The notes beneath the pieces are model-generated. The model had not been told where the DNA came from and did no database searches. It saw only the letters and a list, made by a program, of their open reading frames with translations. This document shows, piece after piece, positions 23,471 through 34,239 of a DNA stretch of 64,000 bases (position 1 is the stretch's first letter; every line of letters starts with the position of its first letter). Origin of the DNA: Arcuatula senhousia (Eukaryota; Mollusca; Bivalvia; Mytilida; Mytilidae); the NCBI GenBank assembly GCA_963971305.1, contig OZ020305.1:48899080-48963079 (forward strand), read 5' to 3'. A program made the translations under genes and the position numbers.

Positions 23471-23966
23471 CAAAACCATACGATAAACCAGTATCTGTAT
23501 TCATCTGAGAGATAGAAATCCATCATTTGTCTATCAGCGCATGATGTCGTCCATGAATTTTCTTGAGAGAAGACAACAACCAAGGAGCAGCATAACCTTG
23601 GGTTTTAAATCATGTGTCAGACGTGACGCTTTGCCAAGGAAATTACTTTAAACCCCGCTACCTCTGGAATAACGAATCAATTGTTAGTTTAAACATATTT
23701 TATTGTCAAACATATACAAAAGGATTGGGCACAAGTTATTTCAACTTACAAGGCCTTTTCCAAACAATAATAATATACACAATGATAATCAAGATGACAG
23801 CAATTACTATTAAGTACACACATAACTAAGTTTAAACAAATACTACAAAACGAAAAATACAAAAGAGCAAAAGAGAAAAGAAGAAATAAAAGTAAGATAT
23901 ATAAGTAAGTGAGCATGGGTACATTTTCTGAAAAAATAGGGGGAGTTTGAAATACACTGCTAATCT

Positions 23967-25558
23967 TTAATTATTGCTGAAACGCTTTGTCTTTTTAATG
24001 TAGCTATGAACGTTTCGAAAAAGAACTTTATTCTGTTCATCGCTTAGCGTTTCATTGCCAAAGAGAATATTTTCAATCGATAAAGTTACAAATTGAGTAT
24101 TTCTTATAAGTTCCACACGAAAGTTAAGATATAACGGACATTCCAAAAAGTATTTGGAATGCATCCTCCAAAGGCCATCCACACAGACAACTTGAGTCAT
24201 TGACTAAATTTACTCTGTATAGATCAGCATTTAAGGAACTACATCTATGTCTCAGTTTTGTATGAATAATATTAATATCTCGACCACCAATAAAATAATG
24301 ACTAGGAACAATACCATTGATCTCCGACCTCAATTTTTGTTTAAATCCAATATTTGAATTAATAGATGTGACATCGGGGCTCAATGTGTTCCAACATCGT
24401 AAAGTGGATGGAAAAAATGACCTAGAAAACGTTTCCAATCTACACCGTGGTGGGTAATACTGAAAACGGGTTCTAAGGTTATATCCTATATCTGCAGAGT
24501 ACTCATTTAAGCAATCTTGAAGATATTCAGGAGTTTTCTGCCTATGTATTTTATGCATTAAAGATAGTTTTCGCCGGTTTCGCCTGGACCTCAAGCTTTC
24601 CCAGCCAGTCTCAAAGAGAAGAGATTCAGAACTAGCAAATCTAGGAAGACCGGTAATTATTCTTGCCGCTTCTAGCTGAAGCTTATCTATCTTATTCGCA
24701 TCCTGCTCATTACAACCATCCCAAAGCTCATACATTTTTGTATGCATATTCTAACAGCGGTACTATGTAAGCAAAATATATTTTACTCAGATTTTGTCTA
24801 CTGAGTATGTATTTAAGCTTTCTCAAGACATTTATCTGTTTACTTGCACTATTACAAATATTGCTGATGTGTGCTGACCACTTACAATCATATGAAAAGG
24901 TAACACCTAGGTGTTTATGAGTGCTTACAAATTGGATCGGTTGATTATTAAATACCAAATCTATAGGTGTATTGTCATGATTAAACTTAAAAATCATATA
25001 CTCAGTCTTTTGTGGGTTAAAATCAACCAACCATAAGTTAGCCCAGCGACTTAGAACTTCTAAGTCAGCGTTAAGGCGATGTTCTATGTCGATATGATTA
25101 TTATAAGAACACATCAACGAACTATCATCAGCAAACAGTCTTACTAAACATTGTACATCATCCGCTATATCATTAATATATAACAAAAAAGCAGGGGCCC
25201 TAAAACAGAGCCTTGCGGCACCCCAGCTTTAAGATAGCCAAGTTTAGACTCTGAATTTTTAATAATAACCTTTTGTTGTCTCTTATGCAAATAGTTTTCA
25301 ATCCATTTCAGTAGTTTCCCTTCTAGTCCATATGACCTCAGCTTAGCTAAAAGACCTTTATGCCAAATGCGATCAAACGCTTTAGATATATCACAAAAGA
25401 CTATACATGTCGTATTACCGGTTTCCAATGCTAAACAAATTTTATGATATATCTCAATCATCTGGTGGTAAGTCGAATGTCCAGGCACAAAACCAGATTG
25501 ATATTTATAAAGCAATTTGTGATCTAAAATGTAATTATATATCTGCTTCGAGATAAGA
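23967..25558 (-). pseudogene. LINE reverse transcriptase relic, 5'-truncated and frameshifted (jockey/CR1-like)
   Basis: On the minus strand the three partly open segments join into one non-LTR reverse transcriptase C-terminal portion. Segment 25558-25165 starts inside the domain and carries FVPGHST, CDISKAFDRIWH (first catalytic Asp) and AGVPQGSVLGPLLF. Segment 25186-24728 carries YINDIADD, LFADDSS (catalytic FADD), then the LGVTFS region. Segment 24747-24124 holds the post-domain GLPRFAS...RRNRRKLSLMHKI and PSTLRCWNTL region, and 24200-23967 the Cys-rich end and ENILFGN...LFRNVHSYIKKTKRF. Frameshifts lie near 25180, 24740 and 24180. There is no endonuclease, so the 5' part is missing: truncation at about 25558. 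A T-rich 3' flank follows on the minus strand. Motifs are intact between breaks, suggesting a fairly recent insertion. Confidence 0.85.
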
Positions 25559-25559
25559 C

Positions 25560-26195
25560 GTTGTTATACGTAAACCCCGTAGTCTGAATTGCTTCTACAC
25601 AGAAAGTTGACGATTGAAAAATAAAAATCAAAGTACCGTTGATACCGTGTACTTGGAAGTCACATTTGAACGAAGGCAAGCGATTGTGTTGTGGTTTTTA
25701 ACTTTTTCGACAGAAGAAGGCAATTACTGAATTTTAATATGTCTTTATTTATGTATGAACCACGCGTTCTTGCAACGATATGAAATCGAAATAAGTACAT
25801 GTATTTTTCGGTAACTTTTATCTGAGAAAATCATTAGTTTAATTTTCTCAGCTTTTATATAAAGCATTAATGGTTTTAATTTCTATAATTTGTATATTCC
25901 CGCTAAAATATATTTCCCCATCGCACAGGTGACTAAAGTCACGTGATACACAAAATGTAGTTTTTAAAAGGTTATGAAAAATATAGCAAATACTATATCA
26001 TCATTTAAAACGATATAAATAAACAAATCAAGTTATCACGGTTATAGTAAGGGGTTATACTAAAATAGATAAGAAAGCTCGTCGACCAAAAAAAAAAAAA
26101 AAACTTCTACCGGGGCGAATGTACAATAGAATAGGTCATAACACGATCTCGGGGGGAAAATACGCGGATGGATTTCTCCGAAATCATTACTATAC
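25560..26195. other. No gene recognised
   Basis: AT-rich flank of the LINE relic; a run of A residues occurs at about 26088-26103. No motif found. Confidence 0.4.
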
Positions 26196-26197
26196 TA

Positions 26198-26282
26198 TGG
26201 AAATCCTTGACTTCCAAGTAATGACAACAAAGTTCCAGACAATAAATTTTGCTACGCCTGACGCGCGTTGTTGAAGTCATCA
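26198..26282 (-). mobile_element. Retrozyme-like repeat fragment with hammerhead relic (family 1), minus strand
   Basis: Reverse complemented, it reads GATGACTTCAACA, then ACGCGCGT, C, AGGCGT, then AGCAAAATTTATTGTCTGG and AACTTTGTTGTCATT. The downstream 35 nt are almost identical to those after the intact motif at 41279-41322. The stem II region has lost most of its second half including the GAA, so the ribozyme core is broken while the palindromic stem III and following strand persist. Confidence 0.6.
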
Positions 26283-26299
26283 CGTTTGTCATTTAGCTT

Positions 26300-28039
26300 T
26301 AATAAATGATGTAGATCTAAAAGTATGATGAGGACACAAGGTCAATAGGGGATACGGGTATTGACTACAATTGTAAAATATAATGGTGGGTAAGGACTTA
26401 GTCTATTACTTTATGGAATCCAACAGGGACTTCCATTTTCAAAACATGCAGAACCGTTTCCTGCTCACGGTGCACTTATATGGTTTGATAGTGTTTTCTG
26501 TACTATGGCCCGACGATCCCGGTCTGCAAGATGACCATGATCCACAGTTTAACCAACTGGGTCACACATTCCAGTTGTTCTGTGAATTTTTTCCAAAAGA
26601 TTTGTTATTTTTTTCCATATCGTTGTACAATAAGTCAGACCCTTGTTTAAATCAAAGCGCCAAAGCGTTTATACAAGTACTAGAAAGAGCGAACAATCAC
26701 TTCTTTACAAAATGAAAGAACAAGACAAATATATACCTTTCGTTTTACACGTATTTATAAATTGGTATAAAGTTACCACGATCTTTTTTATACCGTTAAG
26801 ACTCCGCCTACTCGAATATTTGTGTACTGACCCGAGCAACAAATGTGTACGTAGACGAAGTTGAAAGGTCAATAAAGCTGAGTTATGCATCAACTGGTGT
26901 ATTGATACATGAAATATAGTGCATATTTATATCGTGGGTGTATAATTTTACCTATTAGATTAGACAATCTGTATATCATTTAATGCATTGAAACAATAAA
27001 TATGTTCTGTAAAGGATCCTGTGGTAGGAATATTGACTGGCCGATTTACCCTGACTAGACGATAAAAACAAACGCGAAAATCAGATAGTTATATGACTAC
27101 ATAAGGCGCTTCCAAAAAGTATACTAAGTAATTTAAGACTACTGCTTCGCATATAACATCATGTTTAAGACTCAAAATTGCGTTGAAAATAGTGAAAACA
27201 TTAGTAAATAGATCAGCGCTTTCAGATTCAATGCTGTTCGTTATCCTATATTCAAATAGGATTTTATTTTAGATGCTTCCACCTAAATGCAAGTTCAAGA
27301 CATCGAACTTGTAGGAACAAGTGTTTGCAGCCCACAATTAGAGGACCGTAATTAAAGCTTTTAGAATTAAGAGTATATCTTTGGAAAAAAAACACACATT
27401 AAACGACAAATTACAGCTTTCCTTATTAGTCTAAATGTCTTTCGGTATAATGATCACTTTAATTTTGTCTTGACATTTAGTGGAAATAGGAAGTAATTTC
27501 ATATGTTTTCGGATATTAGATATGACATTTCTCTAAAAGCACTACGGGGTTGTCTAGTAAATCTTTAGGTAGACCTTGAAAATTAAGGTACTAATGTAGC
27601 TAAATATCATTTTCAAATATGAAACCATGACATTTGTCATACATTACCAATTTAGAAGATTGGAAATAAGGAGTGAATGTTTTTTCCTATTTAAATTTCA
27701 TTACGGTGTTCCATTATACGTGAAGTGATAAAAGCGGTTGTCGTTGTTCTTTTCCTTAAATGTCAGTCATATAGCTATTGTAAAAACAATGTAAAATAAG
27801 GCTCCAATCAGATTCCAGAAGACACATCGTGTATAAAATTCGAACAACTATTTAAAATTCGCTACTTAAATGTTTCATCAGCAAAACATGTTAAAGATGC
27901 ATTGGTTTCGGATTGAAATCTTTTTTATATTTCTACCGCATTTTGTATCCATTCAAATCAATGTGAAATATGGTGTTACATCATTTAATTTTATCATCAA
28001 CATGACGGGTATGCTATAACAAGCAGAAACTGCCTATTC
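26300..28039. other. No gene recognised
   Basis: The frame 26383-26715 (+, 110 codons) has no recognisable domain. The CAAAGCGCCAAAGCG word occurs near 26651 and a TATGACTACATAAGGC block near 27089, both fragments of a dispersed family. Confidence 0.4.
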
Positions 28040-28240
28040 TTCTAGGGCACTTGAGTTCACTCTTGTTACAACATGGGGTCGCGTTGTTGATTGCTATTCA
28101 GTTGGTTTTTGTATTTCTGTATTTTATGTTGTCTGTTTTTTGCCCTACTGTTCTCGTTTGTGTTTACTGGTTTTGTCTTTGCCCTATCAGACTTTTGACA
28201 TTCGGATGCCCCATTGGTACCTCTGCTTCTTTTAATCATT
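28040..28240 (-). repeat. Dispersed repeat, GGTGCTCCGGAAGAGTAAGC family, minus copy
   Basis: Reverse-complement match to 23211-23340: the TTGATTGCTATTCAGTTGGT and TTACTGGTTTTGTCTTTG blocks are shared in inverted order. The 82-codon frame across it is an artefact of the repeat. Confidence 0.5.
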
Positions 28241-28299
28241 CAGGTATTTGGTTGCTTAATACGTTTAAGAGAAATGGTGCGAAACCAATAACAAAATAG

Positions 28300-29270
28300 A
28301 CCTCATAAGAAAAGGAGACAAACCGTGTGTAATGAAAGGAAACAGAGAAGCAAGGAACCCACTTTCAACAGTTTTAGCTGTTTGCTAGGTGTTGCTTTAA
28401 ATGACTTGATGTAAAGAAATCACACATCAGACACGCCAACGTATTGGTTGTGGTTTTATGTTTAATCCACTCGTCACACAAAAAAAAAACATTAAAACAT
28501 TGCAAGTTTGGTCCCCAGCTTGGTCCTAATGTATAGTAACAATCATTCACTTTATGTTATATCTGTGTGTTACATAATAGAAGTCGGAATCCCGTTGTGT
28601 ATATCAATTATCAGTAACTGGCACTAGATTTTCTCGGGTCAGAAGAATGAAGTACTTATTATCTCTAGTGTAGTCTTCCCAAATGACACTTGTCTGCTGA
28701 TAGATGAGAGATCTTACAAGAAAATAATTAGGTGCTAAACAAGTACTTCGACTGCTGTTAATAAACATCAATGTTGTGAAACATAATATTACGAGTAGTC
28801 GTGGGATGCAGTGGCGGATCCTGAGATTTCGAAACGGGGGAAGGGACATTTTTGTCACGTTTCAATAATTTCATATAACAGTATAATGAAAATGACAAAA
28901 ATGAGTCGATCGAATCTTAATCTATTTTACTAAAACAAAATGTTTAAGAATACCATTCAGACTGTATTATTTGTAGATGACCTGTCAACAGACTAACCTG
29001 ATGTGGCCTAAGGTTTTGGATAGGTACTCAGTGGATTTATATTATTAGCCAAAAAAACTGGATTGTAAGAAATGATTTGATCAACTCGAATCACAAATAT
29101 GGCGTTTCATGCGCCTGTCTATACCACAGCAAGTCCATTGCTATCAGCTGTAGGTTGTAATAATTTAAGCAACTACCCAGATTAATATTGATGCTAGTTT
29201 TTGGTACAAATTTCACACATTTTCAACAAATAAATCGAATACATATAAAAATAAAGAAAGAATGTGTCCA
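28300..29270. other. No gene recognised
   Basis: No open frame above 84 codons and no repeat family recognised in this interval. Confidence 0.4.
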
Positions 29271-29280
29271 TGGGACACGG

Positions 29281-30166
29281 ATGCCCCCGCTGGCCCCAAA
29301 CAGGAAGTTGATGTTCGACAGGTCTCAAAATCATTTAGGACGAAAAGTTTGTCAAACTCAACCATCCAACCAAGTTTCAAATCATTCTCATGTATAGTTC
29401 CTGAGAAAAGCTTGACGGAAATTTTTATAGTCATGTTCACATATTTTAAAATTGGCCTAAGTCCCAAACAGGAAGTAGATGTCCGACAGGTCTCTTAATC
29501 GCTTAGGACGTATAGTTCGTCAAACTCAACCATCCTACTAATTTTCAAATCATTCTCATGTATGGTTCCTGAGAAAAGCATGACGGAAATTTTCATATAA
29601 AGTTCAAATCCTTTAAAATTGGCCTAAGTCCCAAACAGGAAGTAGATGTCCGACAGGTCTCTTAATCGCTTAGGACGTATAGTTCGTCAAACTCAACCAT
29701 CCTACTAATTTTCAAATCATTCTCATGTATGGTTCCTGAGAAAAGCATGACGGAAATTTTCATATAAAGTTCAAATCCTTTAAAATTGGCCTAAGTCCCA
29801 CACAGGAAGTAGATGTCCGACAGGTCTCAAAATCACTTAGGACGTATAGTTTGTCATACTTAACCATCCTAGCAAGTTTCAAATCATTCTCATGTACAGT
29901 TCCTGAGAAAAGCTTGACGGAAATTTTCATAGTCATGTTCACATATTTTAAAATTGGCCGAAGTCCCAAACAGGAAGTAGATGTCCGACAGGTCTCAAAA
30001 TCACTTAGGACGTATAGTTTGTCATACTCAACCATCCTACCAAGTTTCAAATCATTTTCATGTATGGTTCTTGAGAAAAGCTTGACGGAAATTCGTACGG
30101 ACGTACGTACGTACGGACGGACATGAGTAAAACTTAATGCCCCCCGACATGTCGTCGCGGGGGCAT
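29281..30166 (+). mobile_element. Family B element: five 167-bp tandem units, GGAC run and terminal hairpin
   Basis: AAACAGGAAGTAGATG-type words start units at 29298, 29466, 29633, 29800 and 29968 (spacing 167-168 bp). Units 2 and 3 are close to identical, so the array has recently expanded or homogenised. The last unit runs into a TACGGACG-rich stretch and a hairpin ATGCCCCC / GGGGGCAT (30137-30166), followed by AAAA. The left end carries ATGCCCCCGC (29281-29290), the inverted counterpart. Open frames that span it on both strands follow the repeat period and are not genes. Confidence 0.75.
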
Positions 30167-30894
30167 AAAAATGACATATGGTATAGATATTTGGATTGCA
30201 ACATGTGCAAAAATGTATAGATGCTTTACAAAAAAAAAACCCAAAAACAATGAATAACGAAAATTGTCGTTTTGTCAACACACTCTGATTTATTTTAAAT
30301 TTTAAAAATTAATCTAGCGTGGCAGCTTTGATTAAAATTCCTGACTTTCCTACTGATATCAATTTCAATATAGCATCACATGCTTTTCCGTTAATTCTCT
30401 GAACGGAAAATCACTGTTGAAAAAGTCGAAGTAGATTCCTTATTCAACCAGATCTCTGTTGGGCAGAAAAAATAAATAAGTCATGTGTCATGTACTATAA
30501 GAAACATTAAAGAGACGTTTTATCCGGCAAAAAGCCTTTTTATAGACCATAACTCAGCAAATATATATGGTTTTATATGAATCATTACCGTAATAGAAGC
30601 CCGAAATGTTTTAAACTTTACATATTTTTAGTCTAACCGTCGGTCATTTTCACAGACCGTCTGAGTTCTTACCTTCTTGGGAAATCTCTTTTTAAATGTT
30701 AGATAATATAATGACAACTAAGACATAGCAGATCTTATAATGTGGCACCTACTTCAATTAAGTGTCTATCAGTTTAAAGATATCGTTAACTCCCAATATC
30801 TATCTGTTAAGTGTTAAATGAGTCGTTTTTACAACTATGAATCAACGAGGACAACTCGAAGACAAAACTGTTTTTCTTCCTTAGTACATGTAGG

Positions 30895-31295
30895 TTAATG
30901 TACCTTCCTGAACTTCCAAGTAGCACCATACCAGGGAATAAATATGAAAATGGATGATAAAAAAAGTTTTATGATAGTAAGATGGGGGAAATGGAGACAC
31001 AAGACCAATCGAGGGGATGAGAGTTTTGACTGCCACTAGAAGAGTAGGGATGGGTATAGATTCGAACAATTTAGCCCCCCCACAGGGAATCTTACCGATT
31101 CTACTCTTATCGAAACCTGCTGCAGCAATGTGACATTTTTCTCAACATGGTGTACCAATATGGTTAGCGGTCCGATTTTCCGCATTATAGCCTGTCGACC
31201 CCGGCTTTATGACTGAGCTACATATTCAACCTCCTGTGGCACACGGAGGCAAAGCAGCATGACCCAACGACAGACTCTCAGCGCGCTATTTTGTT
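30895..31295 (-). mobile_element. SINE-like dispersed repeat, second subfamily
   Basis: Shares, in order, GATGATAAAA-like interior, GGAGACACAAGACCAATCG, TTTTGACTGCCA, GGGATGGGTA, CTACTCTTATCG, TGACATTTTT, GTTAGCGGTCCGATTTTCCG and CATTATAGCCTG with copies at 52353 and 63119. Orientation is inferred from those copies. The end is diverged. Confidence 0.5.
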
Positions 31296-31678
31296 GATTT
31301 ATATAATGTGGACCTATTCACCACCTGGTACTATGTTTTTCTTGCTGATATGTAAATATAAGTTCTGTATGTTCATAAGAACATTTTGAAATTCACCAGC
31401 CTTAATTTGTGCCAAACTCCTCACAGTTCAAGTTTTCGTCCCTAATGGTAAGTTACTAATCACTGCACCAGGCTTTCCGGGCTTCTTTTCAATAACTTCT
31501 TATTTACCATTACCCTCTAAATTAAAAACCATGGGTACTCACATATATACCTAGATGCATAACATAACCACATTGTTTATAGCATAGCCTAAATACTTCT
31601 ACTACACTTTAAATTAGTGTGTACTCATTTAAACCGGTTTTATAACAATTTGAAATAATTTTTCAAAGAAAAAAAATA

Positions 31679-32319
31679 CAGTTGAGATCAGTTCTAACGT
31701 CTCTACTGTTAGGCTCTCCTGACAGTTCAAGAACTGTTCTAATCCAGGACAACAACTGTCATAATCTGTTCTGGGGCAGAACTGTCATACTCTGTCTCAG
31801 CCCCTGACACATCTAGAACATTAATGTTCCGGGACATGACAACTTAGAACGCCTCTAACCCCTGACAGCTTAGAACTTCTCTAGTCCATGACAGTTCTGG
31901 GCTCTGACAGTTCTAAATGACGTCATGTGTTGTTTATTGTAATGTTTTGTCAGCTATTTTGTTTTAAAAATTATTAGCATTCTGTTAAAATTGTATTCCC
32001 GATAGCCATGCAACTTTTATTCCTCAAGACAATGAACCAAAAAAATTTAAAACTTCAGGCTTTAGAACTGTCAGGAGTTGTCAGGAGCTGTCATGACTTA
32101 GAACTGTCAGGGCGAAGAACAGGTTAGAGCTGTCAGGGCGCAAGACAGCTTAGAACTGTCAGGGCTTAGAACAGTTCTAAATATGTCATGGGGCAGAACT
32201 GCCAGAACTGATCCATGACAGGACACGGCTTTTTCTAGAACTGTCAGCAGAACACAATTAGAATAGATTCCTGATAGTTTCTGTCAGTTCTAAAGAGATG
32301 GTAAAACTGGCCTCAACTG
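31679..32319. mobile_element. 641-bp TIR element with TA target site, filled with GAACTGTCAG repeats
   Basis: Ends: CAGTTGAGATCAGTTCTAAC at the left and, reverse complemented, CAGTTGAGGCCAGTTTTACC at the right, each flanked by TA (31677-31678, 32320-32321). TA duplications with CAGTTGA-starting ends are typical of Tc1/mariner elements. The interior is nearly all short words GAACTGTCAGG in the right half and CTGACAGTTC in the left half, a large inverted arrangement. No transposase. Confidence 0.65.
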
Positions 32320-32329
32320 TATAACAGAA

Positions 32330-33099
32330 AATTTGATGTTTTCATTGCTAACTATAGGAAAATTTTGAAAATTTATTCACCTGTAGCAGTGGGATAATCT
32401 TGACTTATTTTTTGTCGGGAAAGATAAGCCTACTGCAAAGGAGTTGGAAAATTCACAAGAGTTCCGTCCGGGAAGGTTAAAAGATAATTAAATGTTAAAA
32501 ATTCTTTTTTTAATATGGAATTTAAGTAACCCTCCCATGATGGAAACCACTGCTTTCCATTATCACCAAAGCCCCAGCAATCATTTCAACAGTTTCATTG
32601 ACCACATTCAAAAGACGTTTAACAAATGCACTCAGAATATACCATTTGGTAAGTAAAAAGAAATCAATGGGAACTTGTAGTGAAATAACTAAAAATTAAG
32701 TGAATGGGAGATGATCAAAAGTTGTTAGATCACTGTATGCTGAATATAAAACCGTTGATAATTTTTAAATACTTTATGGACCCAAACTTACTAGTATACT
32801 GGATTTATTTGCATCTTTAACTATTTTCAAGGGAATAGTACAAAAATAAACCAGAACAGATTATAATACGTAAAACTTACTGATGCTTTAGTAGCTTTCG
32901 AAGCAAGGTCTTTTGATCGAATCTTTGGCTGTTTTAACGAAGAAGGGAGAAGCTGATATGAATTTTGACCAACAACAAGAGAATGTGTCAAGATTTTAAA
33001 ATCCTCCAGTCCAGCCATCATTTAAAACTAGTTAACCCCGCCACATTTTAATGTGCCTGTCCTAAGCCAAGAATCTTTATCAAAGCTTATGTTTGTATT
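32330..33099. other. No gene recognised
   Basis: Ordinary AT-rich sequence; the 64-codon minus frame at 32827 has no family resemblance. Confidence 0.4.
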
Positions 33100-33149
33100 T
33101 AGTCGAATTTATGATAATTGTTTTTTGTCAAGAAGAGGGTCTTTCATTG

Positions 33150-33345
33150 CACTTTGGGATTGGGCTTGAATCATATGTATTTTATTTTCAATCCAGGGGC
33201 CAATTGAAAAACAGCGAGCAGCGACCGCTTGTCACATTGAAGGCTGCTGGCTGTTTTCCATTATGGATATTTAAAATATACGTTTATAATGTAGGTTGTG
33301 TCGCGTACACTTATTCCACATCTCATTTTCTTCTATTTCTCCATT
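33150..33345 (+). repeat. Dispersed repeat ending TGTCGCGTACACTTATTCCA
   Basis: Blocks GGCCAATTG, AGCGAGCAGCG, AAGGCTGCTGGCTGTTTT and TGTCGCGTACACTTATTCCA are shared, in the same order and orientation, with 51850-52000 and, more diverged, 39920-40075. Non-coding; element type unknown. Confidence 0.5.
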
Positions 33346-33965
33346 CCATTTATTCAATGTTTCCATTGTCAATGATATTTATTGCTAATACTGAGTAGAT
33401 ATGTCATTTCAAACCTTTCCAAACATGGCTCCTCGAATGTTTGACTATGCTGTCTAGAACCGTGACGAACAATGATCAGAAACATTTCTTTAACGTATAA
33501 AAATTAAGTAATGACCAAGCCGGAATAACAGAATACACTAAAAGATGTCAAAGATTATCAATAGATAAAAAAACTTGTTTTTTTTCTCTTATGGAAATAT
33601 GTGAATATAAGATATCACTTCATGCAGGTAAGAACAAGCATGTGCAAGTACGGTATAAACATGCTTGTTTTTGGAGGATCACAACAAGGGGAACAAAAAT
33701 ATCATAACATCGAAAGCACATACATTGTAACATAGCATTGTTACGGAAACAGGGGAGCGTTTAGTCCCACAGCACTGGGCCAACACGGAATGTGACTGTC
33801 GTTATTCGGAAAGACTGACGACCCCTTATCACATTTGACCATTGTGATCAACTTAATCAATCTTTTTTGTTCATGTACACTAATACGTGTGTAACATGTA
33901 TGACGTATGCAGTGTATATAGGACTTAAAACATAACTAAATCGCTTATTTTTGTCGTGTTAATCG

Positions 33966-34235
33966 TATGGATTAGCTGCGTTATGATGATGTTTTTCATT
34001 ATGTTATGATACTTCTTCATTATGTGATGATACTTTGTCATTATGTGATGATACGTGGAACGCCATAGCTGCCTTATGATGATGTTTTTCATTATGTGAT
34101 GTTATACCATCAAATAATGAAGAGATATCATCACATCATGACAAAGTATCATCACATAATGACGTAGTATCATCACATAATGACAAAGTATCATTTCATA
34201 ATGACAACGTAGCATGAGGCAGCTATGGCGTTCCA
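33966..34235. mobile_element. Foldback element built of 21-bp minisatellite units
   Basis: Perfect 18-bp inverted ends TGGAACGCCATAGCTGCC (34056-34073) and its complement (34218-34235). Four consecutive 21-bp units TATCATCACATAATGACAAAG (34126-34209) occupy the right half; the same words in inverted orientation form the left half. A further left-end-like segment with inverted units lies just outside at 33966-34055, so a partial duplicate of the left half precedes the intact one. Confidence 0.65.
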
Positions 34236-34239
34236 TATA

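Noticed and set aside
29760..30281. 173-codon minus-strand open frame with internal protein repeats
   Set aside because: The repeated peptide follows the 167-bp DNA unit of family B, and similar frames appear on the opposite strand (29851-30126). No protein family resemblance.
33966..34209. CRISPR-like array of 21-bp repeats
   Set aside because: The units are contiguous with no spacers and mirror each other between inverted ends, as in a foldback element.
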